Origin: Gammaproteobacteria bacterium
Lineage (GTDB): Bacteria > Pseudomonadota > Gammaproteobacteria > SZUA-229
NCBI GenBank assembly: GCA_022712755.1
Contig: JAFLJY010000057.1
Location: 1 to 32,131 of the forward strand
Length of the DNA stretch: 32,131 nucleotides
Direction of reading: 5' to 3'
Each line of letters starts with the position of its first letter. The stretch's first letter is position 1. This document shows positions 1-9,192 of this stretch, in pieces. The notes below the pieces were generated by a model, which was not told where the DNA came from, searched no databases, and saw nothing but the letters and a program-made list of their open reading frames with translations. The translations under genes were made by a program, and so were the position numbers.

Positions 1-1177
1 CCACAGAAAAAACCAGCGGGATAGTAATGGATGCGATCAGTGCCGCTCGTCTTCCCAGGAAAATCAGTAAAATAAGCGCAACCGCTGTAATCGCAATAAT
101 TAATTTTGTCACCAGCAGTTTTACCGTCTGATTGGCTTTGACACCATCATCGCGTGTTATCACAACATTAACTTCGGGCGGCAAAAAGCCCTGCTGCATT
201 TGCGCAACACGTTTGCCAAGTTCAGCGGTTAGATCAACGGCATTAAAGCCCGTGCGTTTGGCGATTGCCAGGGTTGCGGCGGCCATCTCTGCCGGTTGAT
301 CGATTGTGCGAGCATCGCCCGAACCGAATGCAAAGCGTGTCATTTGTCCTCTTTCCCTGGGCGAGCCATCAATGACGGTTGCCAGATCAGAAACACGAAC
401 AAGCTGTTTGCCATCACTAAATACCACAATATTCGCAACTTGCTGTGCATTTTCAAGAGCGCCATCTACCCGCAATGATCGGCTCTCCTGTTGATAGACA
501 CGTGTACCAAGCGATTTGTCACTACCGGCATTACGGATAACCGTTGCTAGCTGATCGATGCTAACGCCATAAGCCTGTAATTGTTCCGGTTGCGTTTCAA
601 TGCGTATTTCACGGGGCAAACCACCAGACACATAACCAATACCCGTGCCTTTTACGCTACGCAAACGCTCCAGCATTCGCATCGCCATGCGTCGCAGTTG
701 ATGATCGGTATAATGCTGTGATGAAAGTGTTACTGTAAAAACCGGCACATCATCAACATCAATAACCTGAACAACCGGCTCGCCTGCACCCGGCGGCAAA
801 CGAGGCTGGTAACGCAGTACACGGTCATAAAGGCGAACCATTGCATGGTCTTTATCTTCACCCACTTCAAACTCAAGCATGATGCTTGCCAGTCCTTCAA
901 GTGCAGTGCCATAGACATGTTTAACACCATTAATTGATGCAAGGTCGGCTTGCAGTGGCGATAACAACAGGTGTTCAACTTCCAGTGGTGAAGCACCGGG
1001 CAAGGACACCGTTACCTCGGCTGCCGGTACAATAATTTGCGGATTTTCTTCTCTTGGCGTGAGTAATAAAGCAATGATGCCAAAACACAACATTGCCAGC
1101 ATCATCAAAATTGTCAGTTTTGAATCAACAAAGTAACGCGCGATGGCGCCGGGTAAATTGATTTTATGCTGATTCAT
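1..1177 (-). CDS. RND-family efflux transporter permease (AcrB/CzcA-like), N-terminal part; runs off the window start
   Basis: Manual minus-strand translation from ATG at 1177 gives MNQHKINLPGAIARYFVDSKLTILMMLAMLCFGIIALLLTPREENPQIIVPAAEVTV..., a typical RND N-terminus. Open to position 1. It is absent from the ORF track because its stop lies outside the window. Lies just downstream of the membrane-fusion gene. Confidence 0.9.
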   Translation of the reverse strand, partial: MNQHKINLPGAIARYFVDSKLTILMMLAMLCFGIIALLLTPREENPQIIVPAAEVTVSLPGASPLEVEHLLLSPLQADLASINGVKHVYGTALEGLASIMLEFEVGEDKDHAMVRLYDRVLRYQPRLPPGAGEPVVQVIDVDDVPVFTVTLSSQHYTDHQLRRMAMRMLERLRSVKGTGIGYVSGGLPREIRIETQPEQLQAYGVSIDQLATVIRNAGSDKSLGTRVYQQESRSLRVDGALENAQQVANIVVFSDGKQLVRVSDLATVIDGSPRERGQMTRFAFGSGDARTIDQPAEMAAATLAIAKRTGFNAVDLTAELGKRVAQMQQGFLPPEVNVVITRDDGVKANQTVKLLVTKLIIAITAVALILLIFLGRRAALIASITIPLVFSV

Positions 1178-1187
1178 AAAGTGTGGT

Positions 1188-2315
1188 TTATTTAGCGGTG
1201 TCGCCTTCGCGAAGCAACACTGACGGGTTGGTTACAACCACCATACCAATTTCCAGGCCTGCCAGAATTTCACGCACAGCTTGCAGCGAATTTGTTTGCC
1301 ATGATTTGCCCAGTCGAATACTTCTAAAACGTAATTTATTCAGGCTATCTTTAACGAACACACCTTCTATACCTGCGCGTTCTGTAATCGCAGAAACAGC
1401 AACGACGATTACCTGTTTTTCACCGATAACAAATTGTGCCAGCCCAAACTGACCAGGTGTCAGTCTGTCATTCGGTGGCAATAATAACTTGACTTTGTAA
1501 CGCCGCGTCACTTCATCTGCACCGCGCACAATGCTGCTAACCGTTGCCAGCAATAATTTATCACCGGCTTTGACTTTCACCTTAACGCTTTGACCAACCG
1601 ATATGTTGCCGATGCTGGTTGATGGAAGGTAGACTTCAAGTTCCATATCACCCAACACGTCAAGCTGCAAAATAGCATCACCTGTGGCAGCAAGATCACC
1701 AGGATCACGTAAGCGTTCACGAACCTGTGCATGAACCGGACTTTTAATATGTGAATAACGTCGTTCCTGGCGTTTAGCGACAAGCTCTGCCTTCGCGATT
1801 GCAAGTGTTGCTACGACCTGTGCCCGGCGAACTTCTGCATTGCGCAAATCATCTTCTGCCATGGTTTTTGCTTTCACCAATTTCTTTATACGATTTACAT
1901 CACCATTGGCATCGAGCAGATCAGCTTTCGCTGCCAGTACCGCCGCATCAGCACCCTTAATGGCCGCTTCAATCTGAGCATTATCAATTTCGACTAAGGT
2001 ATCACCCGGTTTGACAATGTCACCTTCATCAACCGTGATTGTTTCAATAAAACCAGTAATGCGTGAAGCGACTTTAAGCCGCTCTTTTGAAACAACCGTT
2101 CCAGCTACTGGCAAGATAATCGGCAATGTTTGTTGCTTAATCTTGCTAAGACTTACAGCATGAATTGCCTGCCCATTGATTGACTGTATGTATAAATCAC
2201 TATCATCACAGGCAGAAAGGACAAATGTAGCAGCAACGGCAATAGCTATTGTTCGCAGGTGAATTTGTGACAGGCGTGATTTAGATAGACTAGCTAAAAA
2301 CAAATGTATAATCAT
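1188..2315 (-). CDS. RND efflux periplasmic adaptor (HlyD/AcrA-type membrane fusion protein)
   Basis: 375 aa, lipoprotein-like N-terminus (LSACDDS), biotinyl-lipoyl/HlyD pattern (GFIETITVDEGDIVKPGDTLVEIDNAQIEAAIKGA), adjacent to the RND permease. Confidence 0.92.
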   Translation of the reverse strand: MIIHLFLASLSKSRLSQIHLRTIAIAVAATFVLSACDDSDLYIQSINGQAIHAVSLSKIKQQTLPIILPVAGTVVSKERLKVASRITGFIETITVDEGDIVKPGDTLVEIDNAQIEAAIKGADAAVLAAKADLLDANGDVNRIKKLVKAKTMAEDDLRNAEVRRAQVVATLAIAKAELVAKRQERRYSHIKSPVHAQVRERLRDPGDLAATGDAILQLDVLGDMELEVYLPSTSIGNISVGQSVKVKVKAGDKLLLATVSSIVRGADEVTRRYKVKLLLPPNDRLTPGQFGLAQFVIGEKQVIVVAVSAITERAGIEGVFVKDSLNKLRFRSIRLGKSWQTNSLQAVREILAGLEIGMVVVTNPSVLLREGDTAK

Positions 2316-2926
2316 TGTCGGCTCCCACTTCCAATGGCTCCCGTCAACAAACTAATCACGTGCTGTGCAATCACTTTCGGGTCATTATGTTTTTTCAAAC
2401 CGCCCGGCAGATAGCGCCTGATTGCCTGGGTTTCAAAATGAAACAATATCAGCCCAGCCATCGAAATCGCCAACAGATGTGCATCACAATCCAGCGCCAT
2501 TTCCTGCGCCAGTTGTTTTATGGCCTTGAATGGTTCGATAAAAACGTTTTCAGCAAGCAGTTTCAAGCGCTTTTCATCACCATCAAGTAACTCACGGTGC
2601 AGCAATGCACGAAAATCCGGATCACTAGCCATTTGTTTGGTGAAGCTGGTTACAAATCGTTCAAGCCTCTGCTCTGGTGACCCCGTATTACCAAGCGCAG
2701 ATTGAATGCTAGATGCCTTGTCGGCAAAAGCATGAGCCATTGCAGCCACATACAAGCTTTGTTTATCTGGGTAGTGGTGATACAAAGCCGCACCACTAAT
2801 GCCAACCGCCTTCGCAATATCACGCATCGAAACACCTGCATAACCTGAGCGCGCAAATAGCGGTAGGGACTTATTAAGAATCACCTGTGCGGTATCTGAA
2901 TTACCGGCTGGCCTTTTGTCTGCCAT
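2312..2926 (-). CDS. TetR/AcrR family transcriptional regulator
   Basis: N-terminal HTH ARSGYAGVSMRDIAKAVGISGAALYHHYPDKQSLY. The stop overlaps the downstream adaptor start by 4 nt (ATGA). Confidence 0.95.
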   Translation of the reverse strand: MADKRPAGNSDTAQVILNKSLPLFARSGYAGVSMRDIAKAVGISGAALYHHYPDKQSLYVAAMAHAFADKASSIQSALGNTGSPEQRLERFVTSFTKQMASDPDFRALLHRELLDGDEKRLKLLAENVFIEPFKAIKQLAQEMALDCDAHLLAISMAGLILFHFETQAIRRYLPGGLKKHNDPKVIAQHVISLLTGAIGSGSRQ

Positions 2927-2936
2927 CTGAAAGCAC

Positions 2937-2952
2937 CTTAACGAACGTTAAG
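2937..2952. promoter_or_regulatory. Putative TetR operator palindrome CTTAACG-AA-CGTTAAG
   Basis: Perfect 7-bp inverted repeat with 2-bp centre, 11 bp upstream of the TetR start codon. Confidence 0.6.
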
Positions 2953-3016
2953 TAAGATGATAGATTAGTGTTATACTCATGTCAAATCACAAAATGACAG
3001 AAGTCAGGGGGGATAA

Positions 3017-3925
3017 ATGAATACTGATGTAAAAATAGGTCTTGCTCTCGGCAGTGGCTCCTCTCGTGGATGGGCACACATAGGCATTATTAACGCTCTA
3101 TCTGATTTAGGAATAAAACCAGATATAGTATGCGGCACCTCCATCGGGGCATTGGTTGGCGCGTCTTATGTATCAAATAAACTGGATCTACTGAAGCAAT
3201 GGGCTTGCTCATTAACAAAATTTGAAACAGCTAGATTTTTTGAAATTAATACATCTTTGAATGGCTTTGTAAATACAGAAAGATTACATGATTTTTTAAA
3301 TAAAACGGTGGCTAGTGACAAGGAAACCATTAAAGATCTGGAAAAACTATATGCATCAGTATCAACAGACCTGGAAACGGGTAGAGAGATATGGTTAACC
3401 AACGGCTCATTAATTGAAGCAGTCTGGGCATCCATTTCATTACCAGGACTATTCCCGGCAATACAAAATAATAATAGATGGCTTGTTGATGGAGGTCTGG
3501 TAAACCCTGTGCCTGTCTCCGTATGCCGTGCACTAGGAGCAGATATTGTTATTGCAGTGAACTTGAACGGTGATATTGTTGGAAAACATTTTGAGAAAAC
3601 TAAAACTGTCGAAAATAAAAATGGTGGTGTTGGTGAAAAAATAACTGATCTTGTAATGGAATATACTGGTTCATTATTTTCAACGCCTGACGATAGTGAG
3701 CAGCCACCAGGCTTATTTGATGCCATCGCTAGTTCCGTAAACATCACGCAAGATAGGATAACGAGAAGTCGCATGGCTGGAGACCCTCCTGATATATTGC
3801 TTGCGCCAAAATTATCACATATTGGTCTTTTAGAGTTTTATCGCGCTGAAGAAGCAATAACTGAAGGTAAGAATTGCGTAAAAAGAATGCAGCCTGAAAT
3901 TTCGCATGTACTAGAAATAGCCTGA
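3017..3925 (+). CDS. Patatin-like phospholipase (RssA-like)
   Basis: Motifs GLALGSGSSRGWAHIGIINAL (oxyanion hole), GTSIGALVGA (GxSxG) and VDGGLVNPVPV (DGG). Confidence 0.92.
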   Translation: MNTDVKIGLALGSGSSRGWAHIGIINALSDLGIKPDIVCGTSIGALVGASYVSNKLDLLKQWACSLTKFETARFFEINTSLNGFVNTERLHDFLNKTVASDKETIKDLEKLYASVSTDLETGREIWLTNGSLIEAVWASISLPGLFPAIQNNNRWLVDGGLVNPVPVSVCRALGADIVIAVNLNGDIVGKHFEKTKTVENKNGGVGEKITDLVMEYTGSLFSTPDDSEQPPGLFDAIASSVNITQDRITRSRMAGDPPDILLAPKLSHIGLLEFYRAEEAITEGKNCVKRMQPEISHVLEIA

Positions 3926-4061
3926 CCATTAACTTCAAATGTCTAGTTTCATTGATGAAGCAGACCTTCAATAATTTTGTTTTGACTGACCGCAAAGGGT
4001 TACTATTTCTCCATTAGCCATATTCCCCAAGGTCGCCTGTGTGGTGAACTCGGCTGTAACG

Positions 4062-4496
4062 TTAGGGCTTTCTCGTTCCTGGTATCGTTTGTAAGGCCAG
4101 ATCAAATGTATATACGCCGTCCAAGGTATCATTTAATTTATTTGCAACAAACACAGCCTTATTAACAATAAGTGCATCAGGAAAATCAGCTTCTTTACGC
4201 TTATTACCTACCTTTATTGCTTTTGCTTGTTTATAGTCGCTTAATGCCCGCCAAACAGTTTGGCCGTCTTCAAACGTAATATTGGGTTCTGCAAATAAAG
4301 TATTAATAACTTTTATTATCGATTCCTTATCAAGATTGTATTTTTTACCTTTAAGTGTCCAGATTGTTTCCGTTAGGACAATATCGGTAATTAAAACATT
4401 GCTTTGCCCCGTAATAATAGATGACGCTTTTTTAGATTGAATTGCATCGTCATCAAGTAAATATCGAAGCAATACATTTGTATCAATAGCAATCAT
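4062..4496 (-). CDS. PIN-domain toxin (VapC-like)
   Basis: MIAIDTNVLLRYLLDDD start with later acidic residues (DIVLTETIWTL, DFPDALIV). Overlaps the upstream antitoxin ORF by 4 nt. Confidence 0.88.
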   Translation of the reverse strand: MIAIDTNVLLRYLLDDDAIQSKKASSIITGQSNVLITDIVLTETIWTLKGKKYNLDKESIIKVINTLFAEPNITFEDGQTVWRALSDYKQAKAIKVGNKRKEADFPDALIVNKAVFVANKLNDTLDGVYTFDLALQTIPGTRKP

Positions 4497-4714
4497 GAAT
4501 TGAGGGTGCTTTGCAGTGAAGACTCATCACTCAAACGTTTGTCGACTTTGATACCTTTTAATACGCCTTTTGCTGACCCGGAAGTGCTTTTAATAATAGT
4601 GATATATCCATTGTTATCTACGTAACTATTGTATTCATCGCCCGGTTCTATATGAGCTTGGCGACATTGATCGATAGGCAATGTAATTTGTCTTTTTGCG
4701 CTGACTTTAGGCAT
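4493..4714 (-). CDS. AbrB/MazE/SpoVT-type antitoxin
   Basis: Small swapped-hairpin-like N-terminus PKVSAKRQITLPIDQCRQAHIEPGDEYNSYVDNNGYITIIK, ATGA-coupled to the PIN toxin. Confidence 0.85.
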   Translation of the reverse strand: MPKVSAKRQITLPIDQCRQAHIEPGDEYNSYVDNNGYITIIKSTSGSAKGVLKGIKVDKRLSDESSLQSTLNS

Positions 4715-4974
4715 GAAATGAATCCTTTACTGTTTTTGTATTAGTAAAGAATAACCCTGTCATTACAATTTGTCAATAAGTAAAGAATATCTCCAGCAAT
4801 TCCCGCTCAAATAAAAATTGTTAGCATATAAGGCTTTCAAGTGGCTTTGGGATAAAGTTTTTGTAAACATTTGTACATATTTTCAATATAATACACCACA
4901 AACTTTAAGTTTGTGGTGAAGTGATATGTCAAAACAGGGTTTTCGCCAATCTCTTAACATACCTGGGTTACTTA

Positions 4975-6179
4975 TGCGTATTTTACCAACTATGAACACC
5001 AAATTTTACCTACCGTGAACGCTGATTTTTGTCCAACTGTGAACACTTTTACCAACCGGTAAAATTCTGTTTGACGTACCAGGGTCATTGCTCACAACCA
5101 GTAAAACACCACTCCCTCTTGCAGGTAAAAGCATAGTCTTTAACCTGTATTCCTTTTGTTTCACACACGAGGAATACCATGACCACAAAGAGGGTTACCA
5201 TGAATAAACTAAAAGAAATGCTGCGCATGAGATACGAAGCGCGGTTATCCCTACGACAAATAGCCTTGTGCCTAAGCCTGTCGATTGGTGTTATCTCCAA
5301 ATACTTAAAACGTGCCGACGGGGCTGGTATTGGCTGGCCATTGCCAGAAGGTATGAGCGATGAGACACTGGAGCGACTGCTCCATCCTGCTAAAAAAAGT
5401 GTTGTGTCACTTACCATGGCAGAACCCGATTTTCAGGAGATTGCGCAAGAGCTACCACAAAAAGGCATGACAAGACTCCTGTTGTGGCAGGAGTACGCAC
5501 AAGTCCACCCGGGTAACCACTACAGTTACTCCCGTTTTACTGTGCTGTTTAAGCACTGGCGTAAAAGCCAGCAGTTATCGATGCGACAAACTCATCGTAT
5601 TGGAGAGAAGTTATTTGTTGATTACTGCGGCCCCACATTAACGGTTGTTAACCCGGACACGGGTGAAGCACGCAGTGCTCAAGTTTTTGTTGCCGTGCTT
5701 GGCGCAAGCTCCTACACCTATGCAGAAACCACCTGGTCGCAGTCTTTACCAGACTGGATTGGCTCCCATGTGCGCGCTTTCACATTTTATGGTGGATTAC
5801 CTGAGATCGTGGTGCCGGATAACTTAAAAGCGCGGTCAGCAAGGCCTGTCGTTATGATCCTGACTTAAACCCCACGTATCAACAAATGGCAGAATATTAT
5901 GGCGTTGCGGTGATACCGGCACGTCCGTATAAACCCAAGGACAAAGCCAAAACAGAAGTCGGCGTTCAAATCGTTGAACGGTGGATTATGATGCGCCTGC
6001 GCAAGTTGACGTTTTACACACTGGCATCAATAAACATCGCCATCCGTTTACTCTTAGATGAACTCAATCAGCGACCTTTTAATGTGAACACTTGCGTTTA
6101 AATAATCATTCCTGCAAAAAGGAAGGGTGCAGGTGTTCACACTTCGTAAATTTAGTGTTCACAGTTACAAAATTACGCA
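4975..6179. mobile_element. Decayed IS21-family insertion sequence with internal deletion (istB absent)
   Basis: Ends align as inverted repeats: left TGCGTATTTTACCAACTATGAACACCAAATTTTAC and right (reverse complement) TGCGTAATTTTGTAACTGTGAACACTAAATTTAC. Further TGTGAACAC-type repeats lie inside each end. Contains a frameshifted IstA. Confidence 0.8.
5179..6101 (+). pseudogene. IS21 transposase IstA, frameshifted and C-terminally truncated
   Basis: ORF 5179-5868 (HTH plus rve-like region, VDYCGPTLTVV..., [14 protein letters not shown]) continues in another frame as [50 protein letters not shown]. The frameshift is near 5833-5840, and the frame runs into end-repeat DNA after [10 protein letters not shown]. 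Confidence 0.88.
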
Positions 6180-6388
6180 GCCCTTTCTACAGTTTCATTA
6201 TTCAAACCATCGTAGATCATGATTCGTCCCCTGGACTCAGCTCTCAAAATACTGTCACTGGGTGAAAACAGAGTCTTATTATAAAAGCTGCTATCTGCAA
6301 AAGCTGATGTCGTAGTTAATGTCAGCAGACTTGCTACTAAAATGGTTTTTACAGTAGCTGAATAATTACGGTGTGTTTGTGTATTCAT
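6173..6388 (-). pseudogene. Small exported protein truncated at its C-terminus by the IS21-type element
   Basis: Signal peptide MNTQTHRNYSATVKTILVASLLTLTTTSAFADS. The last codons (GCT GCG TAA) run into the IS terminus at 6179, so the stop is supplied by the IS end. Confidence 0.65.
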
Positions 6389-6545
6389 TTCTTTAACTCC
6401 TTTTCAGTGTTTTCTGTTTATACTGCGTTCAGTTACAGTTTTAAAAGTTACAGCCAAAAAACACCTGACCAAATTCAAATGAAATCCTTTTTAATGCATC
6501 ACGAATTACAAACTTCTTTATATTTCCGTAAGCCAGGGATACAAT

Positions 6546-8273
6546 TTGTTTGTGGATACGAGTACGCAGTTGGCTTCAGATGTGAGCTCCGGTGTTATTC
6601 AAATCGGGGAATGGACGTATCACGCTAACGTTTTCCGCCTTGAATGCGGCCAAATGGACATCAAACTCGAACCCCGTGTGGCCAAACTACTGTCATGCCT
6701 GGCTGATAACGCCGGTACACCTGTCAGCAGAGAGGAGCTGATGGAGAAAGTCTGGCCTGGTACTGTGGTGGGGGATGAAGCGCTAACCAATGCTATCAAT
6801 AAATTACGCAAGGCCTTTGGTGATGACCGCCAACATCCGCGTGTGATAGAAACCATTCCCAAAGCCGGTTACCGCCTGATTGCAAATGTAGAGCCAATAG
6901 CTACATCTGTTCCACGACCTGATGAGAGATCAAGCTCTGAGGTCTCTGTGAACAGACGCTGGTTGAAAAACGCTATTTCTGCTGTATTGATTGTTGCGTT
7001 GTTGCTTTTCTTCTACCAGTTATGGATGCCGTTTAGTCAGTATGTTGAAAGGTCAACTCTTGCAGGCGATCAAATCGCTTTTTCCGCTAAACCTTCAATA
7101 GCTGTTTTACCGTTCGACAACCTCAGTAATGACCCGGAACAGGAGTATTTCTCCGACGGTGTCACTGATGACATCATTACTCATTTAGCAAAATATACTG
7201 GGCTGCTGGTAATCACTCGAGACTCTTCATTTTTTTACAAGAATACAAATACTGACCTTAAAATCATCGCAGAAAAACTTAATGTAACAAACATGTTACA
7301 TGGCAGCATTCGACGTACTGGTGAGCAACTGATCATAAATGCTCAACTGGTCAATGCTGTGAATGGCACTCACATCTGGGCCGAACAGTATAGTTTTTCA
7401 GCGGCCGATCTCTTCAAGATCGAAAATAAAATATCTAAAAGTGTCATGACTTCACTTTTAAACAAGCCACATAATGACCTGGCGCTAAAACCGTTAACCA
7501 TGCCAACCATGCATGCCCAGGCACATGATTACCTGTTGCTGGGTCGCTATCATTTCTATAAGTTCGCCAGTAAAAAAGAAAATATCAAAGCAAGAAACCT
7601 GTTTCTTGAAGCAATCGAACTCGATCCAGCATATGCGCTGGCTTACGCTTTAACGGGGTGGACTTATATTTTTGAAGCCATGAATGGCTGGGCCGATGAC
7701 CGGCCCGCCACACTAAAAAAAGCTGTACAGCTCGCTAGCAAAGCAATTGAATTACAGCCGGAACTGCCATTGTCTTATTACGTTCGCGGGCTATCCTACC
7801 GGGAACAGGGTGGCCAATATATTAAAGCACTCGGTGAAGCAGAAATTGCGCTCAAGTATGATCCTAACAATGCTAATGCAAAAGTATTGCTGGCCTCGCT
7901 ATTGTATTATGCCGGCCGCCCGGTGGTTGGGCTGGAAAGCATCAAGCAAGCCATGAAGATTAACCCCCACCACCCCTATAACTATCACTTCCATCTCGGT
8001 CAGGCTTATTTTGTATTACGTCAATATGAAGCAGCTATTGATGCATTCCAGCAAGGCCTAGCCTCCAACCCAGCGGCCGAGAGGTTACGCGTATGGCTGG
8101 CTGCAACCTATGCACAGTCCGGGGATATTGATAATGCAAACTGGGAGGCTGAACAGGTGCTGTCATCAAACCCTGACTTCACAGTCACACGCATGGAAGA
8201 ATCATTTCATTTTAAGGATCCATCTGAATTAAAACACTTTACCGATGGTTTACGACTGGCGGGCTTTAACTAA
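6546..8273 (+). CDS. CadC-like transcriptional regulator: wHTH, one TM segment, TolB-N/adenylate-cyclase-type domain, TPR repeats
   Basis: wHTH (LEPRVAKLLSCLADNAGTPVSREELMEKVWPGTVVGDEALTNAINKLRKAFGDD...IETIPKAGYRL), TM (AISAVLIVALLLFFYQLW), SIAVLPFDNLSNDPEQEYFSDGVTDDIITHLAK, then TPRs. Confidence 0.92.
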   Translation: MFVDTSTQLASDVSSGVIQIGEWTYHANVFRLECGQMDIKLEPRVAKLLSCLADNAGTPVSREELMEKVWPGTVVGDEALTNAINKLRKAFGDDRQHPRVIETIPKAGYRLIANVEPIATSVPRPDERSSSEVSVNRRWLKNAISAVLIVALLLFFYQLWMPFSQYVERSTLAGDQIAFSAKPSIAVLPFDNLSNDPEQEYFSDGVTDDIITHLAKYTGLLVITRDSSFFYKNTNTDLKIIAEKLNVTNMLHGSIRRTGEQLIINAQLVNAVNGTHIWAEQYSFSAADLFKIENKISKSVMTSLLNKPHNDLALKPLTMPTMHAQAHDYLLLGRYHFYKFASKKENIKARNLFLEAIELDPAYALAYALTGWTYIFEAMNGWADDRPATLKKAVQLASKAIELQPELPLSYYVRGLSYREQGGQYIKALGEAEIALKYDPNNANAKVLLASLLYYAGRPVVGLESIKQAMKINPHHPYNYHFHLGQAYFVLRQYEAAIDAFQQGLASNPAAERLRVWLAATYAQSGDIDNANWEAEQVLSSNPDFTVTRMEESFHFKDPSELKHFTDGLRLAGFN

Positions 8274-8416
8274 ACGTAACATCAGTTACTTTATGTTATT
8301 TCGTATAGATTAATTATCTGTTCTTATAGCAGTTATTAAATTTCCGTTCAGGGCCAGTTTTTCTCTGTCAGGCATATTTCATAGAGGTCTGTTATGTGGT
8401 GTTAGGGTCATTTTTA

Positions 8417-8743
8417 TTATCGTATCAGCCTTCTTTCCAGAAGTGTTTTTATGTCTCTACGCCCGTCTACACATAAATGAACGATGACCTTACTTCCGAT
8501 AATTTCATAAATAGCTCGATATGGTTTAAATATAACCTCTTTAAACTCTTTAATTCCCTGAATACTTGATTCTGGTGGATAATGCCCGCGCTCTGGCGCT
8601 TCTTCCAGCGATAAAATCAATGACTCCAGATTATCTAAAACATATTCAGCATTCTGAAGTGTATCTTTCTTCGCAATATAATCATATATATCGATAATAT
8701 CCCTTTCAGCTTCAGATGTGATTATGACCTGATACTTTTTCAA
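8417..8743 (-). CDS. RelE/ParE-family toxin
   Basis: 108 aa, YQVIITSEAERDIIDIYDYIAKKDTLQNAEYVLDNLESLILSLEEAPERGHYPPE..., FKEVIFKPYRAIYEIIGSKVIVHLCVDGRRD. Coupled to a Phd-type antitoxin. Confidence 0.9.
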   Translation of the reverse strand: MKKYQVIITSEAERDIIDIYDYIAKKDTLQNAEYVLDNLESLILSLEEAPERGHYPPESSIQGIKEFKEVIFKPYRAIYEIIGSKVIVHLCVDGRRDIKTLLERRLIR

Positions 8744-9021
8744 ACCTGAGCATCCTTAATATTTTTCCTAATATAAGAAAATGCTTTCCTGGCCGTTTTA
8801 AATTTTCCAACTGTATATGATTGTTTACTCTGCGCGATCATTTTAAGCATTGCCAGTGACTCCTGGTCTTGCTCGTATTCCGCTATATCTAGAAGCACCG
8901 CTTTTGCTTCACCATTCTGCGTAATAATCATCGGTGAATGATTTGTATGCACGATTTTAATGGCTTCTGCTGTATTTTGTTTCAGGTAACTAATCGGCTT
9001 AATTGATTCACTGAATTTCAT
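8740..9021 (-). CDS. Phd/YefM-family antitoxin
   Basis: MKFSESIKPISYLKQNTAEAIKIVHTNHSPMIITQNGEAKAVLLDIAEYEQ matches the Phd/YefM N-terminal pattern. Overlaps the toxin by 4 nt. Confidence 0.9.
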   Translation of the reverse strand: MKFSESIKPISYLKQNTAEAIKIVHTNHSPMIITQNGEAKAVLLDIAEYEQDQESLAMLKMIAQSKQSYTVGKFKTARKAFSYIRKNIKDAQV

Positions 9022-9039
9022 ATTTTTGCCCTCCAGGAA

Positions 9040-9080
9040 TTACATGGTACTAAATATAGCTCATATTTAGTACCATGTAA
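9040..9080. promoter_or_regulatory. Perfect 18-bp inverted repeat upstream of the Phd/RelE-type operon, likely autoregulatory operator
   Basis: TTACATGGTACTAAATAT-agctc-ATATTTAGTACCATGTAA, starting 19 bp upstream of the antitoxin start. Confidence 0.75.
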
Positions 9081-9192
9081 ACAAGGCAAATTAGTATCAA
9101 ACCTTAATGTCCGATATAGAGGGTGAACTCAGACAGTCGATCAATGAATAAATCTAACACGCTTTGTCAGTTAAAGTTTAATCAACTACAGG

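Noticed and set aside
730-996. 88-aa minus-strand ORF
   Set aside because: Alternate frame inside the partial RND permease gene.
3166-3774. 202-aa minus-strand ORF
   Set aside because: Antisense to the patatin-like gene, which has clear catalytic motifs. The antisense translation shows no family pattern.
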